From Branchiostoma floridae (Eukaryota; Chordata; Leptocardii; Amphioxiformes; Branchiostomatidae): 62,000 nt of DNA. Positions 33,734-45,517 of the stretch are shown one piece after another (the stretch's first letter is position 1; every line of letters starts with the position of its first letter). The position numbers were made by a program, and so were the translations under genes. Below the pieces are notes generated by a model. It had not been told where the DNA came from. It was given only the letters and a program-made list of their open reading frames with translations, and searched no databases. The stretch covers positions 2,467,502 through 2,529,501 of the forward strand of contig NC_049994.1 of the NCBI RefSeq assembly GCF_000003815.2. Reading direction: 5' to 3'.

Positions 33734-34659
33734 CGAGGGTGCTTCAAAAAGTAATGTCACTAGTTTGATAACAGGCTCATTTTTTCATCGAATGAGTTGA
33801 AATTTGGTACAAAGGTAAATATCCTTTTAGATTAGGATATCTCAACTTGTTGTTCAGATCTTTCTAAGTAACTGAGTTGATTTCAAGATAACCATACCCC
33901 TAGAAGCTTGTCAAAAGATCAGTTCTTCTAGATCTGACCCTTTTGCAACATTCGTAGGAAGCCGAAATTTCATCTATATAATAACAAATGTCTCTATAAG
34001 TCACATGCCAATCATTTCATTTCTGAACTCCCAATGGGGGTTCATCTTTTACAGCTGCTAGAATGGAGCGAGTCACTATATTACACGCCGTTTGATTAAT
34101 AGCCAAATACGTGATGTATTTTTTAAAGGTTTTGTATACTAATTTTCCATTAACCAAAATATAAGAAACTTGGCACAGTTATTGGCTGTTCCAAGACCAA
34201 TAGGTGTGCAACGTTTGGTTTCTTTAAGTGTATGAAAAAGCCCACTTCATAAACTTTAATCAGCCGACCCCTGATTAACGACACTGATGACCGAGGTCAT
34301 ACCTCACTTCACCCAAGGAACGAAAAAAGGAAACATGATTGGACTTCAAAGGTGAAAATTAGTATGTGTCTTATTAAGAAATTGAACTTGATACATGTGC
34401 AGTTTCATCTTCATACAATAGCTACAAGTGAGTCATTATCAATTACATATTAATTGAACCTCTAATTTTTTTTCGACGGGATAACAAGGGTGTGGTCATC
34501 TTGTACTCAACTCGGTCACTCATAAAACGTGAACAACAAAGTGAGATATTTCAATCTCAAAAGGAGATATGGCTTTACCTTTGTGCCAAATTTGAACTCA
34601 TTCGATGAAAAAATGAACCTGTTATAAAACTAGTGACATTACTTTTTGAAGCACCCTCG
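33734..34659. mobile_element. Mariner-like TIR element, non-autonomous
   Basis: The ends are long inverted repeats. The left begins CGAGGGTGCTTCAAAAAGTA and stays complementary to the right end for about 100 bp (ATGTCACTAG, TTTTTTCATCGAATGAGTT). The left border has TA; the right has CA where TA is expected. GAGGGTGCTTCAAAAAGT-type termini recall mariner elements. A short frame near 34063 (MERVTILHAV) may be a transposase relic, but nothing intact remains. Confidence 0.75.
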
Positions 34660-34714
34660 CATCACTTTATAATGTAATGTATATCTAAGGTAATAAATGA
34701 AATGATTATATTAA

Positions 34715-35654
34715 CCCTCATCCGACCGTTACATTTTTGCGACGAATCTGACCGTATGGGGTCATTTTTGACCCCATTTTGTTTTGCTCATAGACATATT
34801 TCTGGTGGCTTATTTTGTCATTTCTATGTATTTACTGTTTCACTAATCTATGAAAAATATTTTGACAAGTTTTGGTGTCAGTAGTTATTACTCATTATCA
34901 TAATTTATGCAGAAAGTTAGGAGAAACCACATTTGCTCTGAAAATCTACCATTCTCAACTTACTTAAACAACTTTCTGTCTTATCAATTTCTAAACAATA
35001 ATTTTGATGCTGCAATAATACTGATAGCATAATAATGTTATTTAACAAGAAAAAATACAATATTTGTAAAAAGTAACTAATTTATTACTTAATTATGCAC
35101 CATATTCCGCCATCTAAACACATACATACAATAACTCTTGTCTATTTTCCAGCAAAGATCTTTCTTTTAGGTTCCTTCTGCACATTCTGCCCATATATTG
35201 TTTCTTAATCAATTGGAAACATTTTAGCTTCATTAGCATGGGTAATTAGTGCGTATTATCATAATTTATGCAGAATGTCGAAAAACTGTGTTTTACAATA
35301 AAATACTAATTTTTTTCCAAAATATTTGGTGTTTATTCATCTAAACAACTATACCTCTTTACTGTAATAGCAATGATGAGGAATGCCTGTTATTTTATTG
35401 AAATGTCTTGATATTTATGTAATTAATGATTCATAATTGGCTGGGGTCATTTTTGACCCCACCGAACAAGACACAAACTTTCAAGTATAGCTTAAAAAAT
35501 AATGGGCAAAACTCGGTGAAAAATTGGTAGATGTTGTAAGACATGTATACAAACAAATTCATGGAAGGAATTTTTTCTCTGATGAAAAATGTTGCAATGG
35601 CAGATAAAAATATACGCCTGGGGTCAAAAATGACCCCATACGGTCGGATGAGGG
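34715..35654. mobile_element. TTAA-flanked element with GGGGTCA...TGACCCC subterminal palindromes
   Basis: TTAA at 34711-34714 and 35655-35658 flanks the inverted termini CCCTCATCCGACCGT. Next to each terminus lies the palindrome-like 'ggggtcatttttgacccc'. The interior (~900 bp) is A/T-rich with repeated 'attatcataatttatgcagaa' and no transposase. The TTAA target suggests a piggyBac- or Kolobok-like MITE. Confidence 0.8.
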
Positions 35655-35658
35655 TTAA

Positions 35659-36799
35659 TGAAAGTTTATTTGAAAGTTCATGCCCGGAGGCTAATTGCAA
35701 ATAAATAATAGGAAAATAGGGAACATACAGAAACATTTAAAATGGATAGTAATAAATATTACTGTAAAATGAGACTACACGAATGCTAGTGTTGGCTATT
35801 TTGAAACAGGTGGGTTTGACTTCTTTTTTAAGAAGCAGAAGAAGATTAAAAGCCACACTCAACTTTATACAACATATAATAACAATCACCGCACAACTGA
35901 AACAACAGAAAGGTAATGATAGTAAACTATGTAAAACGAATAAAATGATATTACTATTATACAGCTAAAAGTAAAAGTCAATAAACTATATAAGAGTTTT
36001 TTATCGATAGAGCGAAGAACAAAAAAAGTAATGACGTCAAACTAAACAAAAGAAAGCAATCTTTGCACAATTACACATGCTAAATAATGAACCATTGGCC
36101 TACAAACTATACAAAACAAGAGGCCTCAAATGTCCATGAAATATTCTAATTATGCAAATTACTGGCCATCTGCATGATTTATGCCTGATTATGTACACCG
36201 TTAACTAACTTAAAAGGTAATGACATTGATATCCAATCATTTACAGCATGTACTTAGAATAATTATGACACTTTCCCATTGATTATGCAAAGTAGGAGTT
36301 GTTTTTATAATTGGTCTCTGCTAATTTTGCACGTGCCATAAACTACACGTTACATGAATATGACTGCTATACCGAAAAACACTGTAAGTATAGATTTTCC
36401 TCTTTTATTATACAAATTTAATGCATATTTGCATAATTTGCACTTCAATATGTGCATATCTGCTAAAGATACCTGCATGCTACATATCATGGAAATCCGT
36501 CGTTCCTATGTTCCGTAATGCTCCTTGGAACATTTTGACCAGAATGGCCCTGCAGACCATGTAGGTGTGCCCTCGGCAAAGCACTAAGGAAGTACTCCCT
36601 ACTGTGACCATCCCAGCAGCTAGAGTGGTGAATTGACCCCTATAAATACATAAACTAATAAACATCCCAGACTGTCTACACGCTGGAAACATACAATGCT
36701 GATAGATCACATAAAAAAGATTCCATAAAAAGGATTGGAAACGTTCATATTAATGTTTCCTGTAAAAAAATAACAAGTGAGAATAAGCTGGTTATGCTT
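35659..36799. other. No gene recognised
   Basis: A/T-rich sequence. A 52-residue minus-strand frame (acceptor-like tttatag, start about 36640, stop near 36480; GQFTTLAAGMVTVGSTSLVL) is open but has no identifiable domain. It is reported only as a possibility. Confidence 0.4.
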
Positions 36800-37042
36800 T
36801 TTGATCATGATATTGTCGGCCATGTTGGATTTTGACAAATTACGTCCGCAAAATATGCCTTTCAGAAACCCGTTGCCATGTTAACACGAAAAATTATAAA
36901 CTTACTCTTTTATTCTACATTGTTGCCAACAACATTCTAGGAAAAATCATCAAGTCTGTTTGTTCTAGCACAAGCCGTTTGGTGCTATACGACGTCAAAG
37001 TTGGCGCCCTCCCCCCCATCCCCCACCCCCGTCTGGATAGGG
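36800..37042 (+). mobile_element. TTAA-flanked repeat, 5'-truncated copy
   Basis: This is the 3' half of the family at 20049. It has 'cggccatgttggattttgac', 'ctttcagaaacccgttgccatg', 'acgtcaaagttggcgc', a C-run and the terminus GTCTGGATAGGG/TTAA at 37043. The left terminus is missing. Confidence 0.7.
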
Positions 37043-37144
37043 TTAATATCACCATCATCATCATCACTTTTCATATTATACATAAATAACCACCAGATAT
37101 ACGTAAATACCGTACAGATATACTGCATGTTAGGCGACCTTGTT

Positions 37145-37955
37145 CGCAGGCGATACTAACTCTCAACAGTCCAACGGTACCGTTCCATCTCTATCGTTAC
37201 AGACTCACTGACCAAGGCTTTGGCCAGTGTATCTGACTGGCTTCTAAGCTGGAAACTTGAGGCCAACGGAGACAAATGTAAGGTCATGTACCTTACTCCC
37301 CGTCCCCTCCCACGAACGATCCCACAAGTCATCCTGGCTGGTACCACATTACAGATTGTCTACAGCTACAAACACTTAGGTGACTATTACTCACAGACGT
37401 TAAACTACAACCAGCAAGGCAAGACGAACATCCGGCACTCCCTAAGGAAGAAAATCCCGAAGGTCACACTACTACCGCTGTCTTAGACCGGTGTTGGAAT
37501 ACGCAGAAATCGTTTGGTCAGACCTGCCAAAGGCGACGAAAAACTCATACAATCTGTTTAGTACCGGGTCGCCAGAGTAATTAGCGGACTCCACGGATTT
37601 CCTTACCCTTCCTACCGTACCGTCTACGCCCACCTAGGTCTTCCATCGCTCATCTTCCGCCGCAAATTCAACACACTGACTACCCTATTCAAACTGACGA
37701 ATGGACACTGCCCACCTCGTACCACATCAAAAGGTCATCCGCCATTCAATCTAAATACCTCCTTAGAAACCGAAACAACCTGTCAATACCAATTCCCAAA
37801 ATTGCACGAACTCAGAAAACCTGCCTTCACAGAGCCACTCAGTTATGGAACAATCGTCCACTTGAAACACAAATAGCTCCCATATTATCCTCCTTCAAAT
37901 TAAAGCCAAAGCCTGGCTCTCCCTAGGACATTCATTCTCTGTTAACTAATGTCAG
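37145..37955 (+). mobile_element. LINE remnant (reverse-transcriptase thumb and C-terminus)
   Basis: The frame LASVSDWLLSWKLEANGDKC, then KVMYLTPR, SYKHLGDYYSQTLNY and IRHSLRKKI is the post-catalytic part of a jockey/CR1-type reverse transcriptase. After 37485 the protein continues only across stops and shifts (an ARVISGL-like stretch, then HLGLPSL). The catalytic core is missing, so it is a dead fragment. Confidence 0.8.
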
Positions 37956-38284
37956 TACATGTACTACCTGATGCTATGTGATTTTTAGCGTGTACAGATT
38001 GTAATATATGATGTAAATTTTAACCATTATAATGATTATTGCGTCTAAGCTAATGCTAGTGATTTTATATGTAACATATATTTTTCTCTCACAGGGCTTG
38101 CCCTTGGCAATAGCCTATGGCTATTTGTAAACGGATGAATAATTAAATGAATAAAACAATCAATCCTTATAAAATCAAAACGTGCATAATAATAATAATA
38201 TTTAGAATTTTTAGAGAGCGCACCAGAATACTTGTTTCCATTGCTGTACCGAAATGAAGTGTCACAAATAGTCTTAGTAGTATT

Positions 38285-39290
38285 GCTGATATGGCTGTGT
38301 TGATTGTCTGAAGCTCGCTGTTTGAATATTAACATTTAACATGGAGGTTGTTTACTTGTTTTCCCTTTACAGACCTTTTCACGACGTAGTGTAGACCAGA
38401 TCAGATTAGGTCACATCAATTTAATCACTTGGTGTTCAAATGATAAAGGAGTGGGCGCGTGAAATAAAAGAAAACACGAAACAGGCATTCTGTTATAAAC
38501 AAGGCACATTCGACAAGAGCCAAAGGCATTACTTTTCGCTGTTAGACATTTTCAGCATTTTAATGAAGAAAATTAAAAATCTTGTAGTTTGAGTGTATTA
38601 CTGAATAGGGAAACTTAAATTATAAAAATGTGGAGTCTAAGTGTATTAAAGAATATGGACACTTAAAGAATTAGAAAAAAAAACTTTATTCATTGTTTTA
38701 TTTTTTCAACGCAGAAAAACGAACGATTCCACAGAAATAGAACTGGTGTAACTACCACAATGGGGGGTACAGGAATATGAAGGCCGGTCGGTAACATGCC
38801 CTACCTACATGTCCAAGTGAGAATTTTGCGTAAAATGGCATTTTCCAATGATCAGGACCCATCAAAGGCTTGATTGTTTGAGCAATTTCATCAGTTTCGT
38901 TAGATATTTGGAAGTTACTAGTGTGTTGCAGTCAATAATACAAATGCAGCAAGGTTTTCTGCGCGACGTTTGGTCAGCTTCTAGCCTCCTTCATTATGGC
39001 ATAATGCAGTACTTTTCACCAGGTGATTTGATTTCTAAAAACACGCTTACCTCAAGCTTCTCCAAACTTACCTCGTAAGCTGGTCAGAAACTCATCAGCT
39101 GCCACGCTCTGTTCTGGGTGAGGAAGTCATGCTGGGCTGTGCTCAGTCCTCATGTTGCACTGGTGCTTCCCAGATGTGAGCTCGGTGTGGCCGTTACAGA
39201 ACGGAGTGGGGAAAACAAGCTTTGATTAGTTTAGCTTAGGTAGGCGTGTTGATTGTCTGAAGCTGACGTCACGAGTGAGACAAAGGTGCT
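38285..39290 (-). repeat. Duplicated block, copy 1 (decayed)
   Basis: The block shares with 40437-41330 the phrases 'tgattgtctgaagct', 'aacatggaggttgtttac', 'agattaggtcacatcaatttaatc', 'tcaccaggtgatt', 'aacttacctc' and 'tgattgtctgaagctgacgtcac' in the same order. The matching first-exon region of copy 1 has lost its ATG (ACG) and contains stops. A short 'tgattgtctgaagct' motif marks both ends of each copy. Confidence 0.7.
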
Positions 39291-40436
39291 CAAGTAAACA
39301 CTTATTGACCAGAAACGGTATACATGTATACACGTATACAGGATTTTATAAGGGTCAATACATTAAGCTTAATCCCCATGGTGCTCAAACTCATGACTTT
39401 TTTGCCGGAGAAATCAACTTAGTAGAAAATTTCAACCCCAATACTGTACGTGCATTTCATCACTGTTTTTTTGTCGATGAAGGAGTTTGTCGCTTTTTTT
39501 TCGTATTTATTTATTGTTTTACAATTGGTTTTGAAAAGATCTTGGTTATTTTACAGGATTCAGGCTTCACCAAAAATACTCGTACTTTCAAAAAGTTTTA
39601 AACGCCACTACTGGAAAATAAGATGAAATAAATGTTCCCTTTTTCGACACACTTCCGTATGTGATTAAGAGGGTTTCATATTTCTGTGTTGTCTTTCTTT
39701 CGCGAAGCCCATGATTTGCTGACTTCTACCCCTGGTTGGGTCGCTGATATATATATACATATATACTCTCAGTACCCGTGCCTGTAATTTTTTATGCCAA
39801 TAATGCGTTAGCTTTCATTGCATGCTCTGGCACGTGATTCCTCGGAAAAAAAACAACTAGTTCAGGTAACAGTCTACTTCGGATAACGGAGAATAGAAGT
39901 CCAGGCTATTCTCAGCTCGAGAAGGAGCTGACAGCCCCGTATAGTGAGTGGCATTGTGGTGGCTGTAATACTGGTTGAGATCTTGTAGAGCACGTTGGCG
40001 GCGTCACTGCAGCCGAGTGATTTAGTAGCGGAATGAACGCGCGACAAATAGCCTTAGATATCGCTTAATTAAGTTAAGACATCCAGGTAATTCGATTCGC
40101 CGGACAGAAGTTACTGATTTAGAAGAAACTGGATATAATTTTGGAAACAGCCAGACGTTGAGCTATCATTCGTTATGTACTAAAATACATGATGTAATTG
40201 ACTCATTTGCATCAACGATGTTTTGACATAGCCTTACTTTTGTTTCCTATTTGACTGTCCAAAATTTGGCTCCATTTACTTCCAATATCAATTCAAAGTT
40301 AGAATTATTGTAAAACTTGCTCTTCAACATATCTGCTCAGAGTTACTGACAAAAGGTAAGGGATTCTTCTGAAAACGTCAGACCATTTCCAAAATCCTAT
40401 CCCTGTGTGATTGAGTAGCTGCTATTTGGCCATTTT

Positions 40437-41330
40437 TACTGATATGGTTTTATTGATTGTCTGAAGCTGGCTGTTTGCAAATTAACATTAACATGGAGGT
40501 TGTTTACTCGTTTATCTTTTTTTATTGATATTTCATGGCTGCACCGTTGTCATCAGCAGAAGATTAGGCCACATTAATTTAATCCCTTGGTTCTCATATT
40601 GTCGCAGGATGATAACAGAGTGTTGAAATAGAATTAAAAAAAAAAGAAACAGACTTTCTGTTATAGACTAAAAACATTCTTAGTCAACAGTTTAGGCTGT
40701 TTGACATTTCGAGCATTGAATTACACATTTTAAGTGTTTCAATAAATAAGAAAATCTAAACAATTGGGAAGACAAGAGCATTATTAGAAGATAGGTAGAA
40801 GGCTAGAGGCACAATATTAGCATTTGGAATTTATTCATATACTAAATGGTAAAAGGGTGACTTTTTTTCTCTTTTCTTTTTTGCAACTAAGTAAAAAAAA
40901 AACCCAGCAAATCTAAAGAAATAAAATAGGATAGTTAGGAAAATGCCTTACCCTCATTTTTTAAAGTTTGATTTCCACGTGAAATGCTCTCTTTACATTC
41001 CAAATGCAACTATAAGTTTTCTCGTTAACGTTTTGGATGCTTCCAGTTGCTTTCCTTACGACATAATGGATTTTTTTTCACCAGGTGATTGAAATTATAC
41101 ATACCATACGTTTATCCAAACTTACCTCTCAAGCTGGGCAGCCTATTGAACGTTTGTATTCTCTTGGAAAGGAAGTCACGAAGGGCTGTCGTCAGTCTTC
41201 TTGTGGCGCGTCCAAGAGTCAAGCTCCGTGTGGCCATTACGCAACAGAGTGTGAAAAACAATGATGATTAGTCTTACCTATATGGGCGTGGTGATTGTCT
41301 GAAGCTGACGTCACCGTGCACGTAGATGAT
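40437..41330 (-). repeat. Duplicated block, copy 2
   Basis: This is the partner of 38285-39290, better preserved at the putative exon. Both copies begin and end with 'tgattgtctgaagct', so the unit could be a mobile element with these ends or a segmental duplication. No inverted ends were recognised. Confidence 0.65.
41126..41237 (-). CDS. Putative small first exon (Arg-rich), function unknown
   Basis: From ATG at 41237 the frame reads MATRSLTLGRATRRLTTALR, then DFLSKRIQTFNRLPSLR, ending at a consensus donor GAGAG/GTAAGT. It is 37 codons plus one base. The amphipathic Arg-rich start could be a mitochondrial targeting peptide (inference). No downstream exon was found. The paralogous site in the other copy keeps the donor but not the ATG. 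Confidence 0.3.
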
Positions 41331-41718
41331 CGAATGAACATTAATTGACCTGAAATTGACCAATACCAGAGCGTCTCCAAAGTGATAGTGATGACGTCAT
41401 CCAAATGACTTTTAAACTCATATTTCATAATTTTTCCCAAGCAGACAATATTCAGAAAACCTTCTCCTCTTGAAAGAGAGAAATGTCAATACATATTAAT
41501 AATGCAAATGAGGACCTCAACAGCTGATTTGCATAATTAATGAAGAAAGTTTAGAAATCAACTGCATTCCATGATAGGACTTTCAAATATGCCACATGTG
41601 CAGCTGAGAAAAAAAGGCAATACAACAATAAGTATGCAAATGAGACCTCGTTTGCATAATTAATGAAAATATGAACATGTTGACGGACATGCATGATTTT
41701 TGGTATGTAGATAGCCTC

Positions 41719-42830
41719 TCACCTAAGCAAAATTCTTCTGAAGGTCATCCTAAAGCGGCTCCAACCCCAAGCTGAACAAATTCGTGCAGAACAGGCCGGG
41801 TCCTGCGCTGAGCAGATCTTCAACTTACGCTCGATCCCTGAGAAGTACAGGGAACTTTGGAAAACAGTGTACCACGCATTTGTCGACTACAAGAAGTGCT
41901 TCGATAGGGTATGGCAGAACGGACTGTGGGCGGTAATGCGACGCTTTAACATAAGTCGGGGCATCATTAACTCCATTGAAGCACTCTACAACGCGTCACA
42001 AAGCACAGTCATGATAGGCGATGAGTTCAGCGAATGCTTCCCAACGTCCCTGCTGTCACCAACACTCTGCAGCATCTTCTTGGTGCACATCATGAGAGAA
42101 GCCCTGCAACCACTAGCTAGAGTCACCGGTTAAACTTGCAGGTCGCATAATCAACCACCTGCAATTTGCCGATGACGTTGACATGATTGATGGCTCTAAA
42201 CAAGACCAACAAACTCACTTTAGCTGCCTGGACTCTACTAGCCGGAGATACGGTATGGAAGTCAGCCTAGAGAAGACCAAGTGCCTTGTGACCGGCCCGT
42301 CAGACACAGTATAGGTTACAGTGAGAGGCACTGACCTAGAACAGGTTAGTGAATTTACCTACCTGGGCTCCCTACAGACAGAGACAGCAGTTCAGTGAGA
42401 GAGATAAAGGTCAGGATAGACATGGCAACCTCCGTACACTGTCGAGACTTAAGCACATCTGGAATAGTCACAACATCTCCCAGCCAACAAAAATCCAATT
42501 ACTACGTTCCCTTGTGTTATCGATCTTCCTCTACGGCGCTGAGTCTTGGACTTTAAAATGCAGAGATTGTGAAACGGATAAACGCATTCGAGATAAACTG
42601 CTACCGAAGAATATTTCGTGTCCACTGGTCAACTCACACTTCAAACAGAGAAGTTATGCAGCGTGTCAATGCCCTACTAGGCCCACGTCCAAGTTTCCTG
42701 TCACTAGTAAAAAAGAAGAAACTACAATGATTTGGCCATGCTTCAAGAGCAAAGGGCACTTTGACTCACACTACTGCCGAGAGAAAGAAAAGTTAAGTAT
42801 TTTGTTGTTAAGATTATGACGTTGGCTCAA
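41719..42830 (+). mobile_element. LINE reverse-transcriptase relic
   Basis: Recognisable pieces are EQIFNLRSIPEKYRELWKTVYHAFVDYKKCFDRVWQ split over the frame from about 41770, IINSIEALYNASQSTVMIG, and QFADDVD-like residues across a shift near 42165. LVLSILFYGAESWTL-like text follows at about 42510, then RRIFRVHW and REVMQRVNALLGP in another frame. Multiple stops and shifts make it inactive. This type is widely annotated as endonuclease/reverse transcriptase. Confidence 0.8.
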
Positions 42831-43779
42831 AATGTAGAAAAAAATGTAAGCAAATGTGTAACGTTACTGTATAAATTGTTAGAGTAGTAAATAATAAATT
42901 TACATTTGGTGGTGCGTGTGTGTATATATATATACATACTTGTTCCCAATACTAAGGATACTACAAACAGACATTTCACAACAAATTGGCCACTGAAGTA
43001 TATACTACTTAAGTGGTAAACAAATTATGGCATTCTCTGCTTTATGCATGTGTTATTTTAGTCGTATATTTTCTTCACTTTGTCCTGATCACCAGAAAGA
43101 CACATAAAAGGTAAGGCAGTCTCTAGGATCCGTCCTTCCATGGGACGGGAATTGCCAGTTCGAATGGACAAAAACTTAGCCTCTTCCAGAAAAAAAATGT
43201 ACAGCATGTTTAAACTTTCTAGAAGCAGAGAGAATGCTGTTCTGCTGTACCCCCGAATTTTTCGGTTGAATGTGATATTGAAATTGAGAAAATCGATAAC
43301 AAAACAGATCAGTGTAAAACATCTAAATCTTTATTTCATCTTTCTTCCCGAATCACAAATGAAGTTCAAGGTTGCTCTCAGGTAGATTAGAAACATTCAG
43401 ATAATGATAAATTATAATAATCATAAAAATTATACATCTAGTTATCATTATTGTCTTATGAACTGTAAATCTAATGATCATCGTTCTCTACATATAAACT
43501 TCCTAACAGTCTGTCAGGGTTACAAAACTGAAGACGATTTCAAACCAAAATGCATTTTTCTCAGCTTTTGTCCTTAATCTTGTTTGTTTTTAACACATGG
43601 ACATTCCTATGTCCGGTGAATGTCACTAATACACGTGTACACAACACTTCTCGAACATCAGTTTGGTTACTTTCCTCTATCACTTATATTTTTCTCCTTC
43701 GGAGTAAATAATCGGCCAATGTGGTGATTGAGGTCAACAGCGTCTGTACATGTAGTCAGCAAGGGCTAGGTTGATGTAA
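42831..43779. other. No gene recognised
   Basis: A/T-rich, with a small (TA)n run near 42923. No domain, tRNA or clear duplicate was seen. Confidence 0.5.
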
Positions 43780-44262
43780 AAATATCACTAACACAACCAG
43801 GCTTTTAGTATTGTGGGGTAGAGCTGTGTACCTATAACCTAAGGTACAGGTGCAGATAAAGGTACAGTTACAGTTAGATGTTAACATGTAGGTAGAGGTC
43901 CGGACCTTTACCTGTATACCTACTCAGTAAAGACGTTTGATCCATTATCTGTAAGTTATAAATGCCGACTGTCCTATATTCTAGAACAGTGTACAAATAT
44001 CACTAACCCAACCGGGCTTTTAGTGTTGTGGGATAGAGCTGTGTAACTATAATTGAAGGTACAGATACATGTACAGATGATAACATGTAGGTACAGGTAC
44101 CTTTATCTGTACCTAAAGAAGTTTGATCAATTATCTGTAACTTATAAATGTAGGTGGTGAGGCTATGGACCGGTGAGGTGAGGTATAAATGTAGCCGACT
44201 GTTCATTTTTTAGATCAATGTACAAGTATCACTAACACAACCAGGCTTTTAGAGCTGTGGCA
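43780..44262 (+). repeat. ~225-bp tandem repeat, two and a fraction copies
   Basis: 'tatcactaacacaaccaggcttttag' recurs near 43785, 43999 and 44227. Each copy holds GTACAGGT-type words and 'gtttgatcaattatctgtaa'. It shares these with 156-885. The block ends just beyond the 3' end of the first zinc-finger gene. Confidence 0.7.
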
Positions 44263-44458
44263 AGATATGTGAGATGTACGTGCTACCATACATCGGACAC
44301 ATGTACATGTTTTTTTTCGCCTGCATGGCTTCTTATGTACATGTAAAGATATGGCTGTCCGTTCTTTAGCCCTAAAATCCCGTGCTTGTCTAAAGTCATC
44401 AGAGTAGTGACACACATGACTCCTGTACCTCTGTAGGGTTATTCAGTCGTGTGGGTTC

Positions 44459-45517
44459 TCATACGTCTGGATAAATTACACCGTTGATATGTCCTGTATC
44501 CACACTCCCCACACAGGTAGGGTTCTCACCGGTGTGTTTCGTTGCCATATGAGAGTCAAGGTGGGATTTCCATGCAGCAGTATAGTCACACTTGTGGGGT
44601 TTCTCACCTGTATGTATTCTCATATGTCGGGACAATTCAGACTGTTTACCTGTCCTGAACCCACACTCCCCACATTTGTAGGTTATGTCTCTGGTGTGAG
44701 TTGCTAGATGCTGGTCCAAACTGGGTTTGCATGCTGTAGAAATGCCACACTGGTCCAACTTGCAGGGTTTTACTTTTGTATGAATTCTCATATGTTTCGG
44801 TAAGTCAGACCTCATAGCCGTCCTGTACCCACACTCCCCACACATGTAGGGTTTCTCACCAGTGTGCTTTGTTGCTATGTGGTAGTCAAGGTTGGCTTTC
44901 TGAGAAGCAGAATAGTCACACTGGTCACACTTGTAGGGTTTCTCTTCCGTATGGGTCCTCATATGTCGGGATAAGTTAGACCTTTGAGCTGTCCTGTACC
45001 CACACTCCCCACACATGTAGGGTTTCTCACCGGTATGTGTTGCTTGATGAGAAACCAAATTGGCTTTTTGTGCTGCAGAATAGCCACACCGGTCACACTT
45101 GTAGGGCTTTTCACCGGTATGGGTTCTCATGTGTTTCGACAATTTAGTCTTGTCATCTGTTCTGTACCCACATTCCCCACACATGAAGGGTTTCTCTCCT
45201 GTGTGTTTTGCTAAATGTCTGTTCAAACTGGATTTACGTGCAGCAGAATAGTCACACTGGTCACACTTGTAGGGCTTTTCTCCTGTATGGATTCTCATAT
45301 GTCTGGATAAGGTATCCTTTTTAACTGTCCGGTACCCGCACTCCCCACACATGTATGGTTTATCACCAGCGTTATTGAAGTTGGCGTTATGTCCTTCCAT
45401 ACGGTTTCTAGCATTCCTTATTTTGCTTGCGCAGTCAACCTGGGGAACTCCAGTGAGAGACCCATCACAGCAATTCTGATCCACTCCGGTTGGATACGCA
45501 TGTGCAGTCGTTTCCAT
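44459..45517 (-). CDS. C2H2 zinc-finger protein 1, C-terminal fingers decayed
   Basis: The 352-residue frame (ATG at 45517, just after an acceptor cgcag) has a short leader and then about ten C2H2 fingers. They alternate YMCGECGYRT and YKCDQCDYSA types with TGEKP linkers, an arrangement expected of DNA-binding factors. Fingers 1-7 look intact. The eighth has lost its first Cys (CKLDQC) and the tenth has lost three residues (KCDYTAA). The last finger is out of frame because an A is missing in the GAGAAACCC linker near 44522. In the other frame it reads YLCGECGYRT and would end THTTE with a stop at 44439, exactly like the paralogue at 58126. A 5' UTR intron is likely. The big transposon lies 0.5 kb upstream. 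Confidence 0.88.
   Translation of the reverse strand: METTAHAYPTGVDQNCCDGSLTGVPQVDCASKIRNARNRMEGHNANFNNAGDKPYMCGECGYRTVKKDTLSRHMRIHTGEKPYKCDQCDYSAARKSSLNRHLAKHTGEKPFMCGECGYRTDDKTKLSKHMRTHTGEKPYKCDRCGYSAAQKANLVSHQATHTGEKPYMCGECGYRTAQRSNLSRHMRTHTEEKPYKCDQCDYSASQKANLDYHIATKHTGEKPYMCGECGYRTAMRSDLPKHMRIHTKVKPCKLDQCGISTACKPSLDQHLATHTRDITYKCGECGFRTGKQSELSRHMRIHTGEKPHKCDYTAAWKSHLDSHMATKHTGENPTCVGSVDTGHINGVIYPDV

Noticed and set aside
44489-45214. Plus-strand frames with repeated Cys opposite zinc-finger gene 1
   Set aside because: Antisense shadows of tandem C2H2 coding sequence; no start context, splice sites or domain.
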